Below, piece by piece: positions 26,348 through 35,763 of a stretch of 64,000 bases of DNA (the stretch's first letter is position 1; the number at the start of each line of letters is the position of its first letter). Position numbers and translations under genes: made by a program. Source of the stretch: Hyphomonas beringensis (lineage in GTDB: Bacteria > Pseudomonadota > Alphaproteobacteria > Caulobacterales > Hyphomonadaceae); the NCBI RefSeq assembly GCF_000682755.1, contig NZ_AWFF01000027.1:44490-108489 (forward strand), given 5' to 3'. The notes under the pieces were generated by a model that saw nothing but the letters and a program-made list of their open reading frames with translations, was not told the origin of the DNA and searched no databases.

Positions 26348-27451
26348 ATGAGTGATTTCCCTATTTCCGGACACACAGATCCCGCTTTCTCCGCAGTGCG
26401 AGAGGTGTTTGAGGCCAATTTCGCAGACGGTGAGGAGCTTGGTGCCGGCTTCGCGGTCTACAAGGATGATGAGCTTGTTGTCTCACTGGTGGGCGGCTGG
26501 GCAGACCGGCAGAAGACAAGCCCCTGGAACGACCGCACCATTGTGCCAGTCTATTCCACAACCAAGGGTATCGCCGCCCTGGTCCTCGCCACTTTGGTAG
26601 AACGCCTTCCCGCCGGATACGAAACCCCTGTTTCCGAGGTCTGGCCGGAATTCGCCGCCAACGGCAAGGAAGCCGTCACGATTGGCGAGCTTGCCAGCCA
26701 TCAGGCTGGCCTGCCCGGCTTTCCGGAAGAGATCGATCCAGAGCTCTGGCTGGACCCACCCGCCTGCGCCGCTGCGCTGGCAGACCTGGCCCCGATGTGG
26801 CCGCCGGGAACAGCGCATGGCTACCACCCACTCAGCTGGGGCTATCTCGTCGGAGAGATCGCCCGGCGCATCAGTGGCGAAACGCTTGGGACGACGCTGA
26901 AAACACTTTTTCCGGATCAGGACTTTTTCATCGGCACCCCCGCCACCGAACATGACCGCTGCGCCGATATCCAGCGACCCCGTGCCCTGGCAGACCTTGG
27001 CGAGATAAATGATGCAAGGCGCGCCGCCTTTGTCAGCAAATGGTCTGCGCCCAATCGCGGCGGTGCTATCTGGCGCGAGATCGAGATCCCCTCAGCAAAT
27101 GGTCACGGCACGGCTGTTTCCGTCGCGGGCATCTACAACGCTTACACAAACAAGGGCTCCGGCCTGATGCAGCCCGGCACGTATGACGCCCTGACCGAAG
27201 CCCGCACACATGGCCCCGACCTTGTCCTGCCGATGATCACCAGCTTTGGCGCGGGCATCATGCACAATACGCATGGCCTGTTCGGGCCGGAACCGACCAC
27301 GCTCGGCCATTCCGGCTGGGGCGGATCCATGGCGACCGCCGATACGCGCCATGGGCTGACCTGCGCCTATGTGATGAACAGGCAATCCAATGTGCTGGTG
27401 GGTGATCCGCGTGCGGTGCGTCTGGTCGAAGCTGTGTACGAGGCACTCTGA
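26348..27451 (+). CDS. Serine hydrolase of beta-lactamase/EstB family
   Basis: The 367-residue protein has the class C-like catalytic motif Ser70-Thr-Thr-Lys73 in VPVYSTTKGIAALVL and the later ELASHQAGLPGF segment common in EstB-type esterases. The Tyr of the second motif is probably in HGYHPLSWG. No signal peptide is visible, which favours a cytoplasmic esterase over a beta-lactamase. It is followed after four bases by a LysE-type exporter gene. The substrate is unknown. Confidence 0.9.
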   Translation: MSDFPISGHTDPAFSAVREVFEANFADGEELGAGFAVYKDDELVVSLVGGWADRQKTSPWNDRTIVPVYSTTKGIAALVLATLVERLPAGYETPVSEVWPEFAANGKEAVTIGELASHQAGLPGFPEEIDPELWLDPPACAAALADLAPMWPPGTAHGYHPLSWGYLVGEIARRISGETLGTTLKTLFPDQDFFIGTPATEHDRCADIQRPRALADLGEINDARRAAFVSKWSAPNRGGAIWREIEIPSANGHGTAVSVAGIYNAYTNKGSGLMQPGTYDALTEARTHGPDLVLPMITSFGAGIMHNTHGLFGPEPTTLGHSGWGGSMATADTRHGLTCAYVMNRQSNVLVGDPRAVRLVEAVYEAL

Positions 27452-27455
27452 CGCA

Positions 27456-28076
27456 ATGCTTTCACATGTCGACTGGCCCGCTTTTCTAATCGCCATGGCA
27501 GCGGTTGAGCTGACGCCCGGCCCGAACATGGGCTGGCTGGCGGCCTTGTCGGCACAGCGTGGCCGACGCGTTGGGCTGACAGCTGTTGTCGGCGTGACGA
27601 TAGGACTGTTCGTACAAATCCTGGCGGCGGCAACTGGTTTATCGGCTGCACTCTCTGAAATGCCGATCCTCTATGAAGGCCTCAGATGGGCTGGTGTAGC
27701 CTTCATGCTGTATCTCGCCGTCGAAGCCTGGCGCGATACCGGGATCGCCTCGCCACTGCAAAGAGACAGCTATGCCGGGTTCCGACGCGGGCTGATCGCC
27801 AATCTGCTGAATCCGAAGGCTCTAGTCTTCTATCTTGTGATCGTCGGTCAGTTTGCGAGCGAATCTGCCGGCCCGCTCTGGATACAGATCATTCTGCTCG
27901 GTCTGATCCATCTTGCCGTCGCGGTGACGGTCCATGTCGCCATCGTTCTTGCCGGAGACCGTCTGGGCGCAACGCTGGAGCGCTACCGCAAGGATGTATG
28001 GGTTCGCGGCGCTTTTGCTCTGACACTGGCCAGCATTGCCATCTGGATTGCCTTCTCGACCGGCCGGCCCAGCTGA
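27456..28076 (+). CDS. LysE/RhtB-family exporter
   Basis: The 206-residue inner-membrane protein has about six membrane helices. The family signature ELTPGPNMGWLAALS (about 14-28) and the NLLNPKALVFYLV stretch near residue 115 are clear. LysE proteins export amino acids and related small molecules. It follows the serine hydrolase by four bases, so the two are probably co-transcribed, and a strong terminator follows. A link such as export of a hydrolysis product is inference. Confidence 0.92.
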   Translation: MLSHVDWPAFLIAMAAVELTPGPNMGWLAALSAQRGRRVGLTAVVGVTIGLFVQILAAATGLSAALSEMPILYEGLRWAGVAFMLYLAVEAWRDTGIASPLQRDSYAGFRRGLIANLLNPKALVFYLVIVGQFASESAGPLWIQIILLGLIHLAVAVTVHVAIVLAGDRLGATLERYRKDVWVRGAFALTLASIAIWIAFSTGRPS

Positions 28077-28134
28077 GGCGTGGCACAAGGCTTGCGGAGG
28101 TGCCGTCAGGATATTCCCATCCTGAAACGACTTC

Positions 28135-28169
28135 GCCCCGGTCCGTCAAAAGACCGGGGCTTATTTTTT
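28135..28169 (+). terminator. Intrinsic terminator after LysE-family gene
   Basis: GCCCCGGTC (28135-28143) pairs perfectly with GACCGGGGC (28152-28160), then T-rich TTATTTTTT follows. It ends the serine hydrolase/LysE transcript just before the convergent rarD stop. Confidence 0.93.
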
Positions 28170-28170
28170 A

Positions 28171-29079
28171 TCAGGCAATACGCGCGGCGCGCGCCAGTCG
28201 TCTGGCCTTGGCTTCGCCCATCACGCTGTCAGATGTGAAGATGATCAGCGCCAGCCAGATGAAACCGAAGGCGACACCATGCGTCCAGCTGAACGCCTCG
28301 CGAAACACAAGTGTGGCAATCAGGAACTGAAGCGTAGGGCCAATATATTGCATCATGCCAAGTGTTGAGAGCTTCAGACGTCGCGCTGACAAGGCAAACA
28401 GGATCAGCGGCACGGATGTGATCGGACCTGCCGCCATCAGCAGAACGACGTCCCATCCACCATCTCCCATCAGCGTATTGCCGGGCTGAGACGAAAACCA
28501 GCCAAGCCAGGTCAGCGCCAAAGGCGCCAGCAGCGCGATCTCCACAAGAAACCCGGCCCGGCTGTCGACAGCAACCTGCTTGCGAATGAGCGAGTAGATC
28601 GCGAAAGTCACACACAGGAACAAGGCGACCCATGGCACATGACCATATGCCATCGTCATGATCCCGACGCCAATGGTCGCCAGAACGACCGCAACCCATT
28701 GCGCCTTGCGCAGGCGCTCGGAGAAAATGAACATGCCGAACAGCACATTCACCAACGGATTAATGTAATAGCCAAGAGAGGCCTCAACCGTGCGGTTGAC
28801 GTGCACGGCCCAGATATAACAGGCCCAATTTGCGCCGATCAGCAGGCCCGAAATAGCCAGCCAGCGAACATTTTGCCATTGGAAGGCAACGCGGACATCG
28901 CGCCACTTGGCGGCGACAGCGATCAGGATCAGAGCTGTTGGAACAGACCAGACAATGCGCTGCGCCAGCAATTCCGTGGCGCTGATATGGTCCATCAGCC
29001 GGATGTACAGCGGCAGACTGCCCCAGATGAAATAGGCCCCCAGGCCAGCGAAAAATCCAAGGCGTGTCTCAGCGTTCAT
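28171..29079 (-). CDS. rarD: RarD-type EamA transporter
   Basis: The 302-residue protein has about ten membrane helices in two EamA halves. The RarD start RLGFFAGLGAYFIWGSLPLY, the TVEASLGYYINPLVNVLFGM block and the GMMQYIGPTLQFLIATLVF block identify it. RarD is named after chloramphenicol sensitivity but is functionally uncharacterised. The gene lies downstream of asd on the same strand with a hairpin between, and it converges with the LysE gene. Confidence 0.93.
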   Translation of the reverse strand: MNAETRLGFFAGLGAYFIWGSLPLYIRLMDHISATELLAQRIVWSVPTALILIAVAAKWRDVRVAFQWQNVRWLAISGLLIGANWACYIWAVHVNRTVEASLGYYINPLVNVLFGMFIFSERLRKAQWVAVVLATIGVGIMTMAYGHVPWVALFLCVTFAIYSLIRKQVAVDSRAGFLVEIALLAPLALTWLGWFSSQPGNTLMGDGGWDVVLLMAAGPITSVPLILFALSARRLKLSTLGMMQYIGPTLQFLIATLVFREAFSWTHGVAFGFIWLALIIFTSDSVMGEAKARRLARAARIA

Positions 29080-29138
29080 GCGGCAACGCTCTATCTGCCG
29101 TTGTTGCTCGGCACTACCCCTTTTTTCTCACTCAATGA

Positions 29139-29170
29139 AATAGCCCAGCTCCCTTGGGAGCTGGGCTATT
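29139..29170 (-). terminator. Long perfect hairpin after asd
   Basis: AATAGCCCAGCTCCC (29139-29153) and GGGAGCTGGGCTATT (29156-29170) form a 14- to 15-base stem with a tiny loop, 44 bases after the asd stop. The T-run is short (ATTTC), so it may work as a terminator or as an mRNA 3-prime stabiliser. Confidence 0.75.
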
Positions 29171-29213
29171 CAAAATCATGCAACATATGTCAGGTGAAGA
29201 AGACGCCTGACAC

Positions 29214-30257
29214 CTAGTTCGTTGTGACCGGTTGCTTTTCGGGTTTCAGCACACCGCGATTAAGCAGCTCTTCGGCAATCTGCACCGCGTTCAACGCCGC
29301 GCCTTTGCGGAGATTGTCCGAGACACACCAGAACATGATGCCATTCTCGACGGTCGGGTCCTTACGCACGCGGGAAATGTAGGTCGCCCAGTCACCAACG
29401 CATTCTTTCGGCGTAATGTAGAGGTCTTCCTTCGGATCATCGACCAGCATGATGCCGGGGCTCTCGCGCAGGATTTCTCTTGCCTTCGCAGCCGTCATCG
29501 GCGCTGCCAGCTCAACATTCACCGCTTCGGAGTGACCGACAAAGACGGGCACCCGCACACAAGTCGCCACCAGCTCGATGGACTCGCCGAGGATCTTCTT
29601 GGTCTCGACGCGCATTTTCCACTCTTCCTTGGTGAAGCCGTCATCCATGAACACGTCGATCTGCGGGATCACGTTGAACGCGATTTCCTTCTGGAAGATT
29701 TCCGGGGTCGGCTCGTCATTGACGAACACGCCGCGCGTCTGGTTCCACAACTCGTCCATGGCGTCCTTGCCGGCGCCGGAAACGGACTGATAGGTCGAAC
29801 ACACCACGCGCGTAATGCCGACAGCGTCATGCAGAGGCTTCAGCGCCACAACCAGCTGCGCCGTGGAGCAGTTGGGGTTGGCGATGATCATCTTTTTCTC
29901 ATAGCCCATGACGGCTTCGCCGTTGCACTCAGGCACGACCAGCGGCACGTCCGGGTCCATCCGCCACGCGGAAGAGTTATCGATCGTGATGGCGCCCGCC
30001 TTGGCGATCTTCGGACACCACTCCTTGGACGCGGCGCCGCCAGCCGACATCAGAACGAGGTCGACCTGGGAAAAATCAAAATCCTCAATAGCATGGCATT
30101 TAAGCGTCTTGTCCCCGTACGAAACTTCCTTGCCGATGGAACGGCGCGATGCCACGGCGAAAACTTCGTCTGCCGGGAACATGCGCTCGTCCAGAATGTT
30201 CAGGAGTTCGCGTCCCACATTACCTGTGGCGCCAACAACTGCGATCCGAGTAGCCAT
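29214..30257 (-). CDS. asd: Aspartate-semialdehyde dehydrogenase
   Basis: Asd reduces aspartyl phosphate to aspartate semialdehyde with NADPH, feeding lysine/DAP, threonine and methionine synthesis. The 347-residue protein has the Rossmann GATGNVGREL motif at 9-18, and the catalytic Cys130 in NPNCSTAQLV. The size and RWGLxx-free start fit the Gram-negative class with a SVSGAGKDAM segment. No lysine riboswitch is visible upstream. Confidence 0.95.
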   Translation of the reverse strand: MATRIAVVGATGNVGRELLNILDERMFPADEVFAVASRRSIGKEVSYGDKTLKCHAIEDFDFSQVDLVLMSAGGAASKEWCPKIAKAGAITIDNSSAWRMDPDVPLVVPECNGEAVMGYEKKMIIANPNCSTAQLVVALKPLHDAVGITRVVCSTYQSVSGAGKDAMDELWNQTRGVFVNDEPTPEIFQKEIAFNVIPQIDVFMDDGFTKEEWKMRVETKKILGESIELVATCVRVPVFVGHSEAVNVELAAPMTAAKAREILRESPGIMLVDDPKEDLYITPKECVGDWATYISRVRKDPTVENGIMFWCVSDNLRKGAALNAVQIAEELLNRGVLKPEKQPVTTN

Positions 30258-30380
30258 GATATTCCTGCTCCTAAAATGAAGTGGGGCTTATGACGCATCT
30301 TTGCATGTTACGAAAGCCTGTTGCTAAAGTGTCGCTGCTAAGGCAGACCAAAAACAACACAAACTCTGGAGGTTGCCGTC

Positions 30381-30752
30381 GTGCTAGATGACGTGATCAA
30401 CCGTTACATCGCCAGTTACAACGCCCGCGACATCGACGGAATGCTCGATTGCGTGACGGAAGATGTTGTCTTCGAAAACATCTCCAACACGGGTCAATCC
30501 ATGCGCCTTGATGGCAAGGACATGATGCGCCAAGTGGCCGAATTGTCCGGTAATGCCTTTACTTACCGGCGGCAAAGACTGGTGAACATCGTCTCCGGCG
30601 CGGGCAAAGCCGCGGCTGAAATCGAATTTGAAGGCAAGGCCGCCGTGGATCTTCCAAACGGCATCCGCTCCGGTGAGACCGTTAAAGTGCGCGGGGCCAG
30701 CTTTTTTGAATTCCGCGGAAACCTGCTCTGCCGCATTGCGGACTATAGCTAG
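30381..30752 (+). CDS. SnoaL/NTF2-like fold protein (GTG start)
   Basis: The 123-residue product shows the NTF2/SnoaL-like pattern: an N-terminal helix INRYIASYNARDIDGMLDCV, then alternating strands and GKDMMRQVAELSG. Such proteins act as small isomerases, hydrolases or ligand-binding domains. The GTG at 30381 follows a TGGAGGT ribosome site. Five bases separate it from the next gene, so they form a likely pair. The ligand is unknown. Confidence 0.82.
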   Translation: MLDDVINRYIASYNARDIDGMLDCVTEDVVFENISNTGQSMRLDGKDMMRQVAELSGNAFTYRRQRLVNIVSGAGKAAAEIEFEGKAAVDLPNGIRSGETVKVRGASFFEFRGNLLCRIADYS

Positions 30753-30757
30753 GCGCG

Positions 30758-31558
30758 ATGCAGCAAGCGCTGGATTTTCTCGCAGAGACACGCGCCCTCG
30801 GTGATCTTATCGCGCCGCTTGAAGACGCGGACTATCTTCAGAAGACCGGCTTCAAGGCGTGGACCATTGATATGGTACTCCGTCATTTGCATTTCTGGAA
30901 CAAGGCCGCCCTCTATTCCCTGAAAGACGAAGCAGCATTCCATACTCTCGTTTCGGATTTGATGAGCGCGCTGAAGGCCGGTTCGCTGACTGAAAAGGAA
31001 GCAGCGCATTTCGATGGCCTGTCGGGCAAAGCACTGCGCCAAGACTGGCTACAACTGGCCGAGGAGACCGCAGATGCCTTCGCTGAGGCAGATCCAAGTC
31101 AGCGCCTCGCCTGGGTCGGCCCTTCGATGAGCTCACGGTCTTCCATCACGGCGCGCCTGATGGAGACATGGGCACATGGTCAGGAAGTATACGATCAGCT
31201 AGGCATTGTCCGGCAAAATGAAGACCGGATACGGAATATCGTCGTGCTGGGCGTCAACACCTACGGCTGGACTTTTCTGAACCGCAAGGAAGACGTCCCC
31301 CAGCCCATGCCACATCTTGTGCTAACTGCCCCCTCCGGAAAGATCTGGACTTATGGGGATGAGAGCACCGCCGAACGCATTGACGGCACTGCCGAAGAGT
31401 TCTGCCAGGTCGTCACGCAGACTCGCAATATTCAGGACACGAACCTGAATGTGCAGGGCAGCAAGGCAAACGCCTGGATGGAAAAGGCCCAATGCTTTGC
31501 GGGCCCGCCGCAGGACCCGCCTGCGCCCGGCACCCGCAAAACAAGGGAAAAACCCTAA
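30758..31558 (+). CDS. TIGR03084/DinB-like metal-binding protein
   Basis: The 266-residue protein matches the TIGR03084 type: an N-terminal DinB/maleylpyruvate-isomerase-like four-helix bundle with potential metal-binding His residues in [13 protein letters not shown] (about 41-53) and [12 protein letters not shown] (about 139-150), then a C-terminal domain. In many actinobacteria such proteins use mycothiol or other thiols; in Proteobacteria the role is unknown. It follows the SnoaL-like gene by five bases, and its last four bases overlap the leuB stop. Confidence 0.82.
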   Translation: MQQALDFLAETRALGDLIAPLEDADYLQKTGFKAWTIDMVLRHLHFWNKAALYSLKDEAAFHTLVSDLMSALKAGSLTEKEAAHFDGLSGKALRQDWLQLAEETADAFAEADPSQRLAWVGPSMSSRSSITARLMETWAHGQEVYDQLGIVRQNEDRIRNIVVLGVNTYGWTFLNRKEDVPQPMPHLVLTAPSGKIWTYGDESTAERIDGTAEEFCQVVTQTRNIQDTNLNVQGSKANAWMEKAQCFAGPPQDPPAPGTRKTREKP

Positions 31559-32607
31559 AGCGCTGCGATGATCGCGTCTGTCATTTCGCGGGTACTCAGC
31601 TCACCGCCGAGATCTTTCGTGCGCGCGCCCTTGTCCAGCGCAACGCCCACAGCGGCAAACAGTGCGTCGGCAACTTTCGCGCGGCCTAGAGACCAGCGCA
31701 GCGCCATTTCAAAGGACAGAATTGCCGCGCATGGGTTTGCGATGCCTTTGCCCGCGATATCCGGCGCAGAACCATGGACTGGCTCATACAGGCCGGGCGT
31801 GCCTTCTGCGCCAAGAGAGGCAGACGGCAGCATGCCGATGGAACCGGTCAGCATGGCGGCTTCATCGGACAGGATGTCTCCGAACAGATTGTCTGCCAGG
31901 ATCACATCAAATTGTTTCGGTGCACGGACAAGCTCCATGGCGCACGCATCCGCATACATGTGGGAAAGATCTACACCTGCGCCCAGCTCAGCATGCGCGA
32001 GCGTCACTTCCTGACGCCAGAACAGACCGGAATCCATGACGTTGGATTTCTCGACAGAGCAAACGCGGCCAGAGCGGCCACGAGCAATCTCGAAGGCAAC
32101 GCGAGTCACGCGTTCGATTTCAGGGTGCGTATAAATGGCTGTGTCATACCCGCGGCGCAGCCCACCCTTCTCATCAATGCCGCGCGGCGTGCCGAAGTAA
32201 ACGCCTCCGGTCAGCTCACGGACAATCATGATGTCCAGGCCTTCAACCACTTCAGGTTTCAGGCTGGATTCGCTGACCAGTGCAGGAAAGCAGAAAGCCG
32301 GGCGAAGATTGGCAAACACATCAAGACCCTTGCGCAGTGCCAGCAAACCCGCCTCGGGGCGTTTGTCGCGCGCCGTGCCAACCCATTTCGGGCCGCCAAC
32401 AGCGCCCAGCAGAACAGCGTCAGAAGCCAGCGCGCGCTTCAAGGTCTCATCCGTCAGCGGCGTGCCATGCGCATCATAGGAGGCGCCGCCGACAAGCCCT
32501 TCTTCAATCTGCAGATCCGGCGCGAGCAAATCCACCAGCCGCGTCACCTCGGCGATAACTTCCGGGCCAATTCCGTCACCGGGCAGCAGCAAAAGGGTCT
32601 GTTTCAC
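31555..32607 (-). CDS. leuB: 3-isopropylmalate dehydrogenase
   Basis: LeuB oxidises and decarboxylates 3-isopropylmalate in leucine synthesis. The 350-residue protein has the family's DGIGPEV start (10-16), the [15 protein letters not shown] segment and the typical [21 protein letters not shown] segment. Other leucine genes, leuD and leuC, lie further along the same strand, with small genes between. Only leuA is missing from the window. Confidence 0.96.
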   Translation of the reverse strand: MKQTLLLLPGDGIGPEVIAEVTRLVDLLAPDLQIEEGLVGGASYDAHGTPLTDETLKRALASDAVLLGAVGGPKWVGTARDKRPEAGLLALRKGLDVFANLRPAFCFPALVSESSLKPEVVEGLDIMIVRELTGGVYFGTPRGIDEKGGLRRGYDTAIYTHPEIERVTRVAFEIARGRSGRVCSVEKSNVMDSGLFWRQEVTLAHAELGAGVDLSHMYADACAMELVRAPKQFDVILADNLFGDILSDEAAMLTGSIGMLPSASLGAEGTPGLYEPVHGSAPDIAGKGIANPCAAILSFEMALRWSLGRAKVADALFAAVGVALDKGARTKDLGGELSTREMTDAIIAAL

Positions 32608-32720
32608 GTCTTACACTCCACTGAGTTTGGGCCTGCGCCGCCAACAGGCACAGCTATTTGCGGTTTCTAGTAACGGGGGGACCGCGTCAGCGCAACGGGG
32701 TAGGCCGGAATGGTCACGCG

Positions 32721-33017
32721 TCAGATCGGCTCAGCATCGGCCTCATAAAGGCGAAGCGAGCGGTCTGTAATACCGAGAGCAGGGAAAGACTGACGCCACT
32801 TTGCCATGTGAGACGTCTTGAAATGCGCCTCAAGAGCGGCGCGGCTTTCCCATCTTTCTGTCACGCGCACAAGGCCCGGATCGACAAGATCGAAAGCATA
32901 AGCGTAATCGATACAGCCCTCTTCGGCGCGGCTGGCCGACACCATGGCAAGCATTGCAGGCCTCGCCGCATCAATATTCGCGACGGGCAGTCGCACCGTG
33001 CCCTCAATGACGATCAT
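32721..33017 (-). CDS. Antibiotic-biosynthesis-monooxygenase (ABM) fold protein
   Basis: The 98-residue product is a small dimeric alpha/beta-barrel type of the ABM/YgiN group: MIVIEGTVRLPVANIDAARP, then EEGCIDYAYAFDL, then RVTERWESRAALEAHFKTSH. Members include quinol monooxygenases and haem degraders; the substrate here is unknown. Its start overlaps the lipoprotein gene stop by four bases, and it lies 113 bases before leuB on the same strand. Confidence 0.9.
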   Translation of the reverse strand: MIVIEGTVRLPVANIDAARPAMLAMVSASRAEEGCIDYAYAFDLVDPGLVRVTERWESRAALEAHFKTSHMAKWRQSFPALGITDRSLRLYEADAEPI

Positions 33018-33187
33018 GACTGTGACGGGTTCTTTTCGTCTGCATCCTCAGTCTTATCATCTGCAGGGGCCTTCTTGGCCGGCAGTTTGACATTCACTTC
33101 CGGCTTTGTGCTGAACGGGTCTGTATGGCAGGCGCTCAGCGCCCCCAGCAGAAACAGCCCCGCAACAAGGCCTGTCAGTTTCCGCAT
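33014..33187 (-). CDS. Small lipoprotein of unknown function
   Basis: The 57-residue product starts MRKLTGLVAGLFLLGALSAC with a lipobox LSAC, so Cys20 would be acylated. The mature 38 residues are Lys/Pro/Asp/Glu-rich (KLPAKKAPADDKTEDADEKN). The size resembles small envelope lipoproteins such as LptM, but no diagnostic motif is visible. It lies between leuD (22 bases) and the ABM gene (four-base overlap). Confidence 0.8.
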   Translation of the reverse strand: MRKLTGLVAGLFLLGALSACHTDPFSTKPEVNVKLPAKKAPADDKTEDADEKNPSQS

Positions 33188-33209
33188 CTGCCTTGCCTCC
33201 TGCACACGT

Positions 33210-33839
33210 TTACTGGGCTGGCTCCAGCCAGGGTTTGGTCAGCTTGCGCTCGGCTTCAAAGGCATCAATCCGGGAGGCAGCGGTCAGCGACGCGCCAATC
33301 TCATCCAGACCGGCCATCAGATTCGCCTTGCGACCTTCATCGACCTCAAAACCATAGCTTTCGCCATCCGGCCCTGTGACGGTCTGCGCTTCCAGATCCA
33401 CCGTAAACACATGGTTCGAACCACCCGCCTGTTCCGCCAGCTTCTGGCAGACGTCTTCCGGCAGACAGACCGGCAGGATGCCGTTCTTGTAGCAATTATT
33501 GTGGAAGATATCGGCAAAGCTCGGTGCGATCACGCAGGTGATCCCCTGATCCAGTAGCGCCCAGGGTGCGTGCTCGCGAGAGGAGCCGCAACCGAAATTC
33601 TTGCCCGCGATCAGAATGCTGGCCGTCGCATATTCCGGACGGTTCAGTACGAATTCAGGGTTTTGCGAGCCATCTGACAGGGTTTTCAGTTCGTGAAACA
33701 GCCCCTTGGAGAGGCCTGTGCGTTCCGTTGTCTTCAGGAACTGTTTCGGGATGATCATGTCGGTGTCGACATTCGACATCGGCTTGCCCTTCTCCAGCAG
33801 AGGGGCCGCCGTTCCGGTCAATTGAACAAATGCTTTCAT
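33210..33839 (-). CDS. leuD: 3-isopropylmalate dehydratase small subunit
   Basis: LeuD completes the LeuCD isomerase that turns 2-isopropylmalate into 3-isopropylmalate. The 209-residue protein has the swivel-domain motif KNFGCGSSREHAPWAL and the NVDTDMIIPKQFLK start segment. It lies eleven bases after the VOC gene on the same strand. Its partner leuC is 1.9 kb upstream with cysK and the VOC gene between them. Confidence 0.95.
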   Translation of the reverse strand: MKAFVQLTGTAAPLLEKGKPMSNVDTDMIIPKQFLKTTERTGLSKGLFHELKTLSDGSQNPEFVLNRPEYATASILIAGKNFGCGSSREHAPWALLDQGITCVIAPSFADIFHNNCYKNGILPVCLPEDVCQKLAEQAGGSNHVFTVDLEAQTVTGPDGESYGFEVDEGRKANLMAGLDEIGASLTAASRIDAFEAERKLTKPWLEPAQ

Positions 33840-33850
33840 GGGGACGTGTC

Positions 33851-34693
33851 CTATCCTGAAGTGTGTGCGATGAACAGGGTGGGAACCCCCATTGTGCCGT
33901 CGCGCACCGTGAAAACCGCGGAGCCGGGTTTGCGCCCCTTGCGCAGCTCCGAAACATTGAATCCGGCTTCAGATAGCCGGTCATGCGCCGCCTGCAAATC
34001 CTCCACCTGCCAAGTCAGGCCCCAGATCCGGTCAACAGCCTCAGGATCATGCGCTTCGCCCAACCGGTGGATCACTTCAAAGGTCAGCCCGCCTGTGCGG
34101 AAGAACAGAAACCGCGTCTTCCACTCTTGCCTGGTCCGGTCGAGCGCCAGATCGAGGCCGATCCGCGCACCATAGAGGCCGAGAGCCCTGTCAGGATTCG
34201 GCGTATCAATGACGATATGGTCCAGGGAGACTGCCTGTCCGGCCTCAGCAGGCAGCACCGGAAGAGGTGCATCCGGAGCGATGACGAATACTTTGACGCC
34301 AGCAGTCTCCGCATCCGAACAGCGAAAACGGCTCCATTTGCGCGTTTTTCCGTCGATTTCGTTTGTACTGCCCCCCTCGCTGATCTCATCAGGCTTCAGG
34401 CCCCGGCGGGTCAGCTTGTGATGGGCAAAGCCAATATCTTCCGTTCCGAAGGCAAGGCTCTTCAGCCCCGGCCCCTCTTCCGTGATGATCTCCCGCAGGC
34501 GATCTGCCACCGGGCCGTCACCGTCCGGAGCCATCAGCTCAAGCGCAGTGTTCGCGACACGAAAGATCGCCGTGGCCGCGCCATCTGACGAAGCACGCCA
34601 GTCCGGCTGCCGCCCCAACAAGGCCGAATAGACGCCCGTGGCTGCCTCTATCTCCGGGCAAACCAGCACAAAATGGTCGAGACCTGTAATCAT
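33851..34693 (-). CDS. VOC-family protein (two glyoxalase-like modules)
   Basis: The 280-residue product begins MITGLDHFVLVCPEIE and has a second matching module, AVSLDHIVIDTPNPDRALGL, near residue 161, so it has two vicinal-oxygen-chelate halves. His and Glu positions of a metal site are present but not complete enough to assign a reaction. It sits between cysK (nine bases) and leuD (eleven bases), so it is probably co-transcribed with both. The role is unknown. Confidence 0.88.
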   Translation of the reverse strand: MITGLDHFVLVCPEIEAATGVYSALLGRQPDWRASSDGAATAIFRVANTALELMAPDGDGPVADRLREIITEEGPGLKSLAFGTEDIGFAHHKLTRRGLKPDEISEGGSTNEIDGKTRKWSRFRCSDAETAGVKVFVIAPDAPLPVLPAEAGQAVSLDHIVIDTPNPDRALGLYGARIGLDLALDRTRQEWKTRFLFFRTGGLTFEVIHRLGEAHDPEAVDRIWGLTWQVEDLQAAHDRLSEAGFNVSELRKGRKPGSAVFTVRDGTMGVPTLFIAHTSG

Positions 34694-34702
34694 GCGGTCA
34701 GA

Positions 34703-35686
34703 TTACAGTCCGTCAAACAGCGCTGTCGAGACATACCGCTCCGCAAAGCTCGGCAGGATGGCGACAAGTGTTTTGCCTTCCATCTCGTCGCGCTGGCCGA
34801 TCTTCACGGCCGCCGCTGCTGCCGCGCCAGAGGAGATGCCGCCCGGAATGCCTTCCAGCATGGCCAGTTTGCGGGCGGTGGCGAAGGCCTCATCATTCGA
34901 TACTTTCACCACTTCATCCAACAGCGATGTATCGGCATTGTCTGGAATGAAGCCTGCGCCGATCCCCTGTATCATGTGCGGCCCCGGCGCTCCGCCAGAC
35001 AGTACCGGGCTGCCCTCCGGTTCCACGGCATACATTTTCAGCTCTGGCTTGCGCGTCTTCAGCAGTTTGCCACACCCCGTAAATGTGCCGCCCGTGCCAA
35101 TTCCGGCGATCACAGCATCAACAGCGCCGTCTGTATCGGTCCAGATTTCCTCGGCCGTCGTCACTTCGTGAATGGCGGGGTTTGCCGGATTGTCGAACTG
35201 GCTGGGCATGACTGCGCCATCCGTTGCCTCAAGAATCTCCTGGGCCTTGGCGATGGCGCCGCCCATGCCTTTTTCCTTGGGCGTCAGTTCAAGTTCCGCA
35301 CCCAGATAGGCGAGCATGCGCCTCCGCTCGATCGACATGGATTCCGGCATGGTCAGGATCAGGCGATAGCCCCGGCTGGCCGCCACAAAGGCCAGCGCGA
35401 TACCCGTATTGCCTGAGGTTGGCTCCACAAGTGTTCCGCCGGGCTTCAGCTTTCCGGTCGCCTCCAGCTGCAGGATCATGTTCAGGCCGATCCGGTCCTT
35501 CACGCTCGCCAGCGGATTGAAGAATTCGCACTTGAAGAGAAGGGTCGCCTTCACGCCCTCAGACTCGGCGAATTTGGGCGCGGCCACCAGCGGCGTTGCC
35601 CCCACAGTGTCAAGAATGGACGCATAGGTCCGCCCGCGCGGACCGTCCAGCGTTACGTCACCGGGAAGAGAAACAGTTCCAGCCAT
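34703..35686 (-). CDS. cysK: Cysteine synthase A
   Basis: CysK makes L-cysteine from O-acetylserine and sulfide with PLP. The 327-residue protein has Lys63, the PLP lysine, in NPLASVKDRIG, and the PTSGNTGIALAFVAASRG substrate loop. The later GIGTGGTFTGCGKLL loop binds the PLP phosphate. Start choice: the ATG at 35686 has a GGAG site upstream; an ATG 12 bases earlier is possible. It is 77 bases downstream of leuC, in the same run of minus-strand genes. Confidence 0.94.
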   Translation of the reverse strand: MAGTVSLPGDVTLDGPRGRTYASILDTVGATPLVAAPKFAESEGVKATLLFKCEFFNPLASVKDRIGLNMILQLEATGKLKPGGTLVEPTSGNTGIALAFVAASRGYRLILTMPESMSIERRRMLAYLGAELELTPKEKGMGGAIAKAQEILEATDGAVMPSQFDNPANPAIHEVTTAEEIWTDTDGAVDAVIAGIGTGGTFTGCGKLLKTRKPELKMYAVEPEGSPVLSGGAPGPHMIQGIGAGFIPDNADTSLLDEVVKVSNDEAFATARKLAMLEGIPGGISSGAAAAAAVKIGQRDEMEGKTLVAILPSFAERYVSTALFDGL

Positions 35687-35763
35687 CAGGATCTCCATGA
35701 TCTGGGTTACATTTTGGCCGGACTATCCTCTCCTGCTGCCAGTGAGGCAACTTAAAGCTCGGT

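Noticed and set aside
29232..30293. A 353-codon open frame on the plus strand opposite asd
   Set aside because: Antisense to asd; no domain and His/Arg-rich composition typical of shadows.
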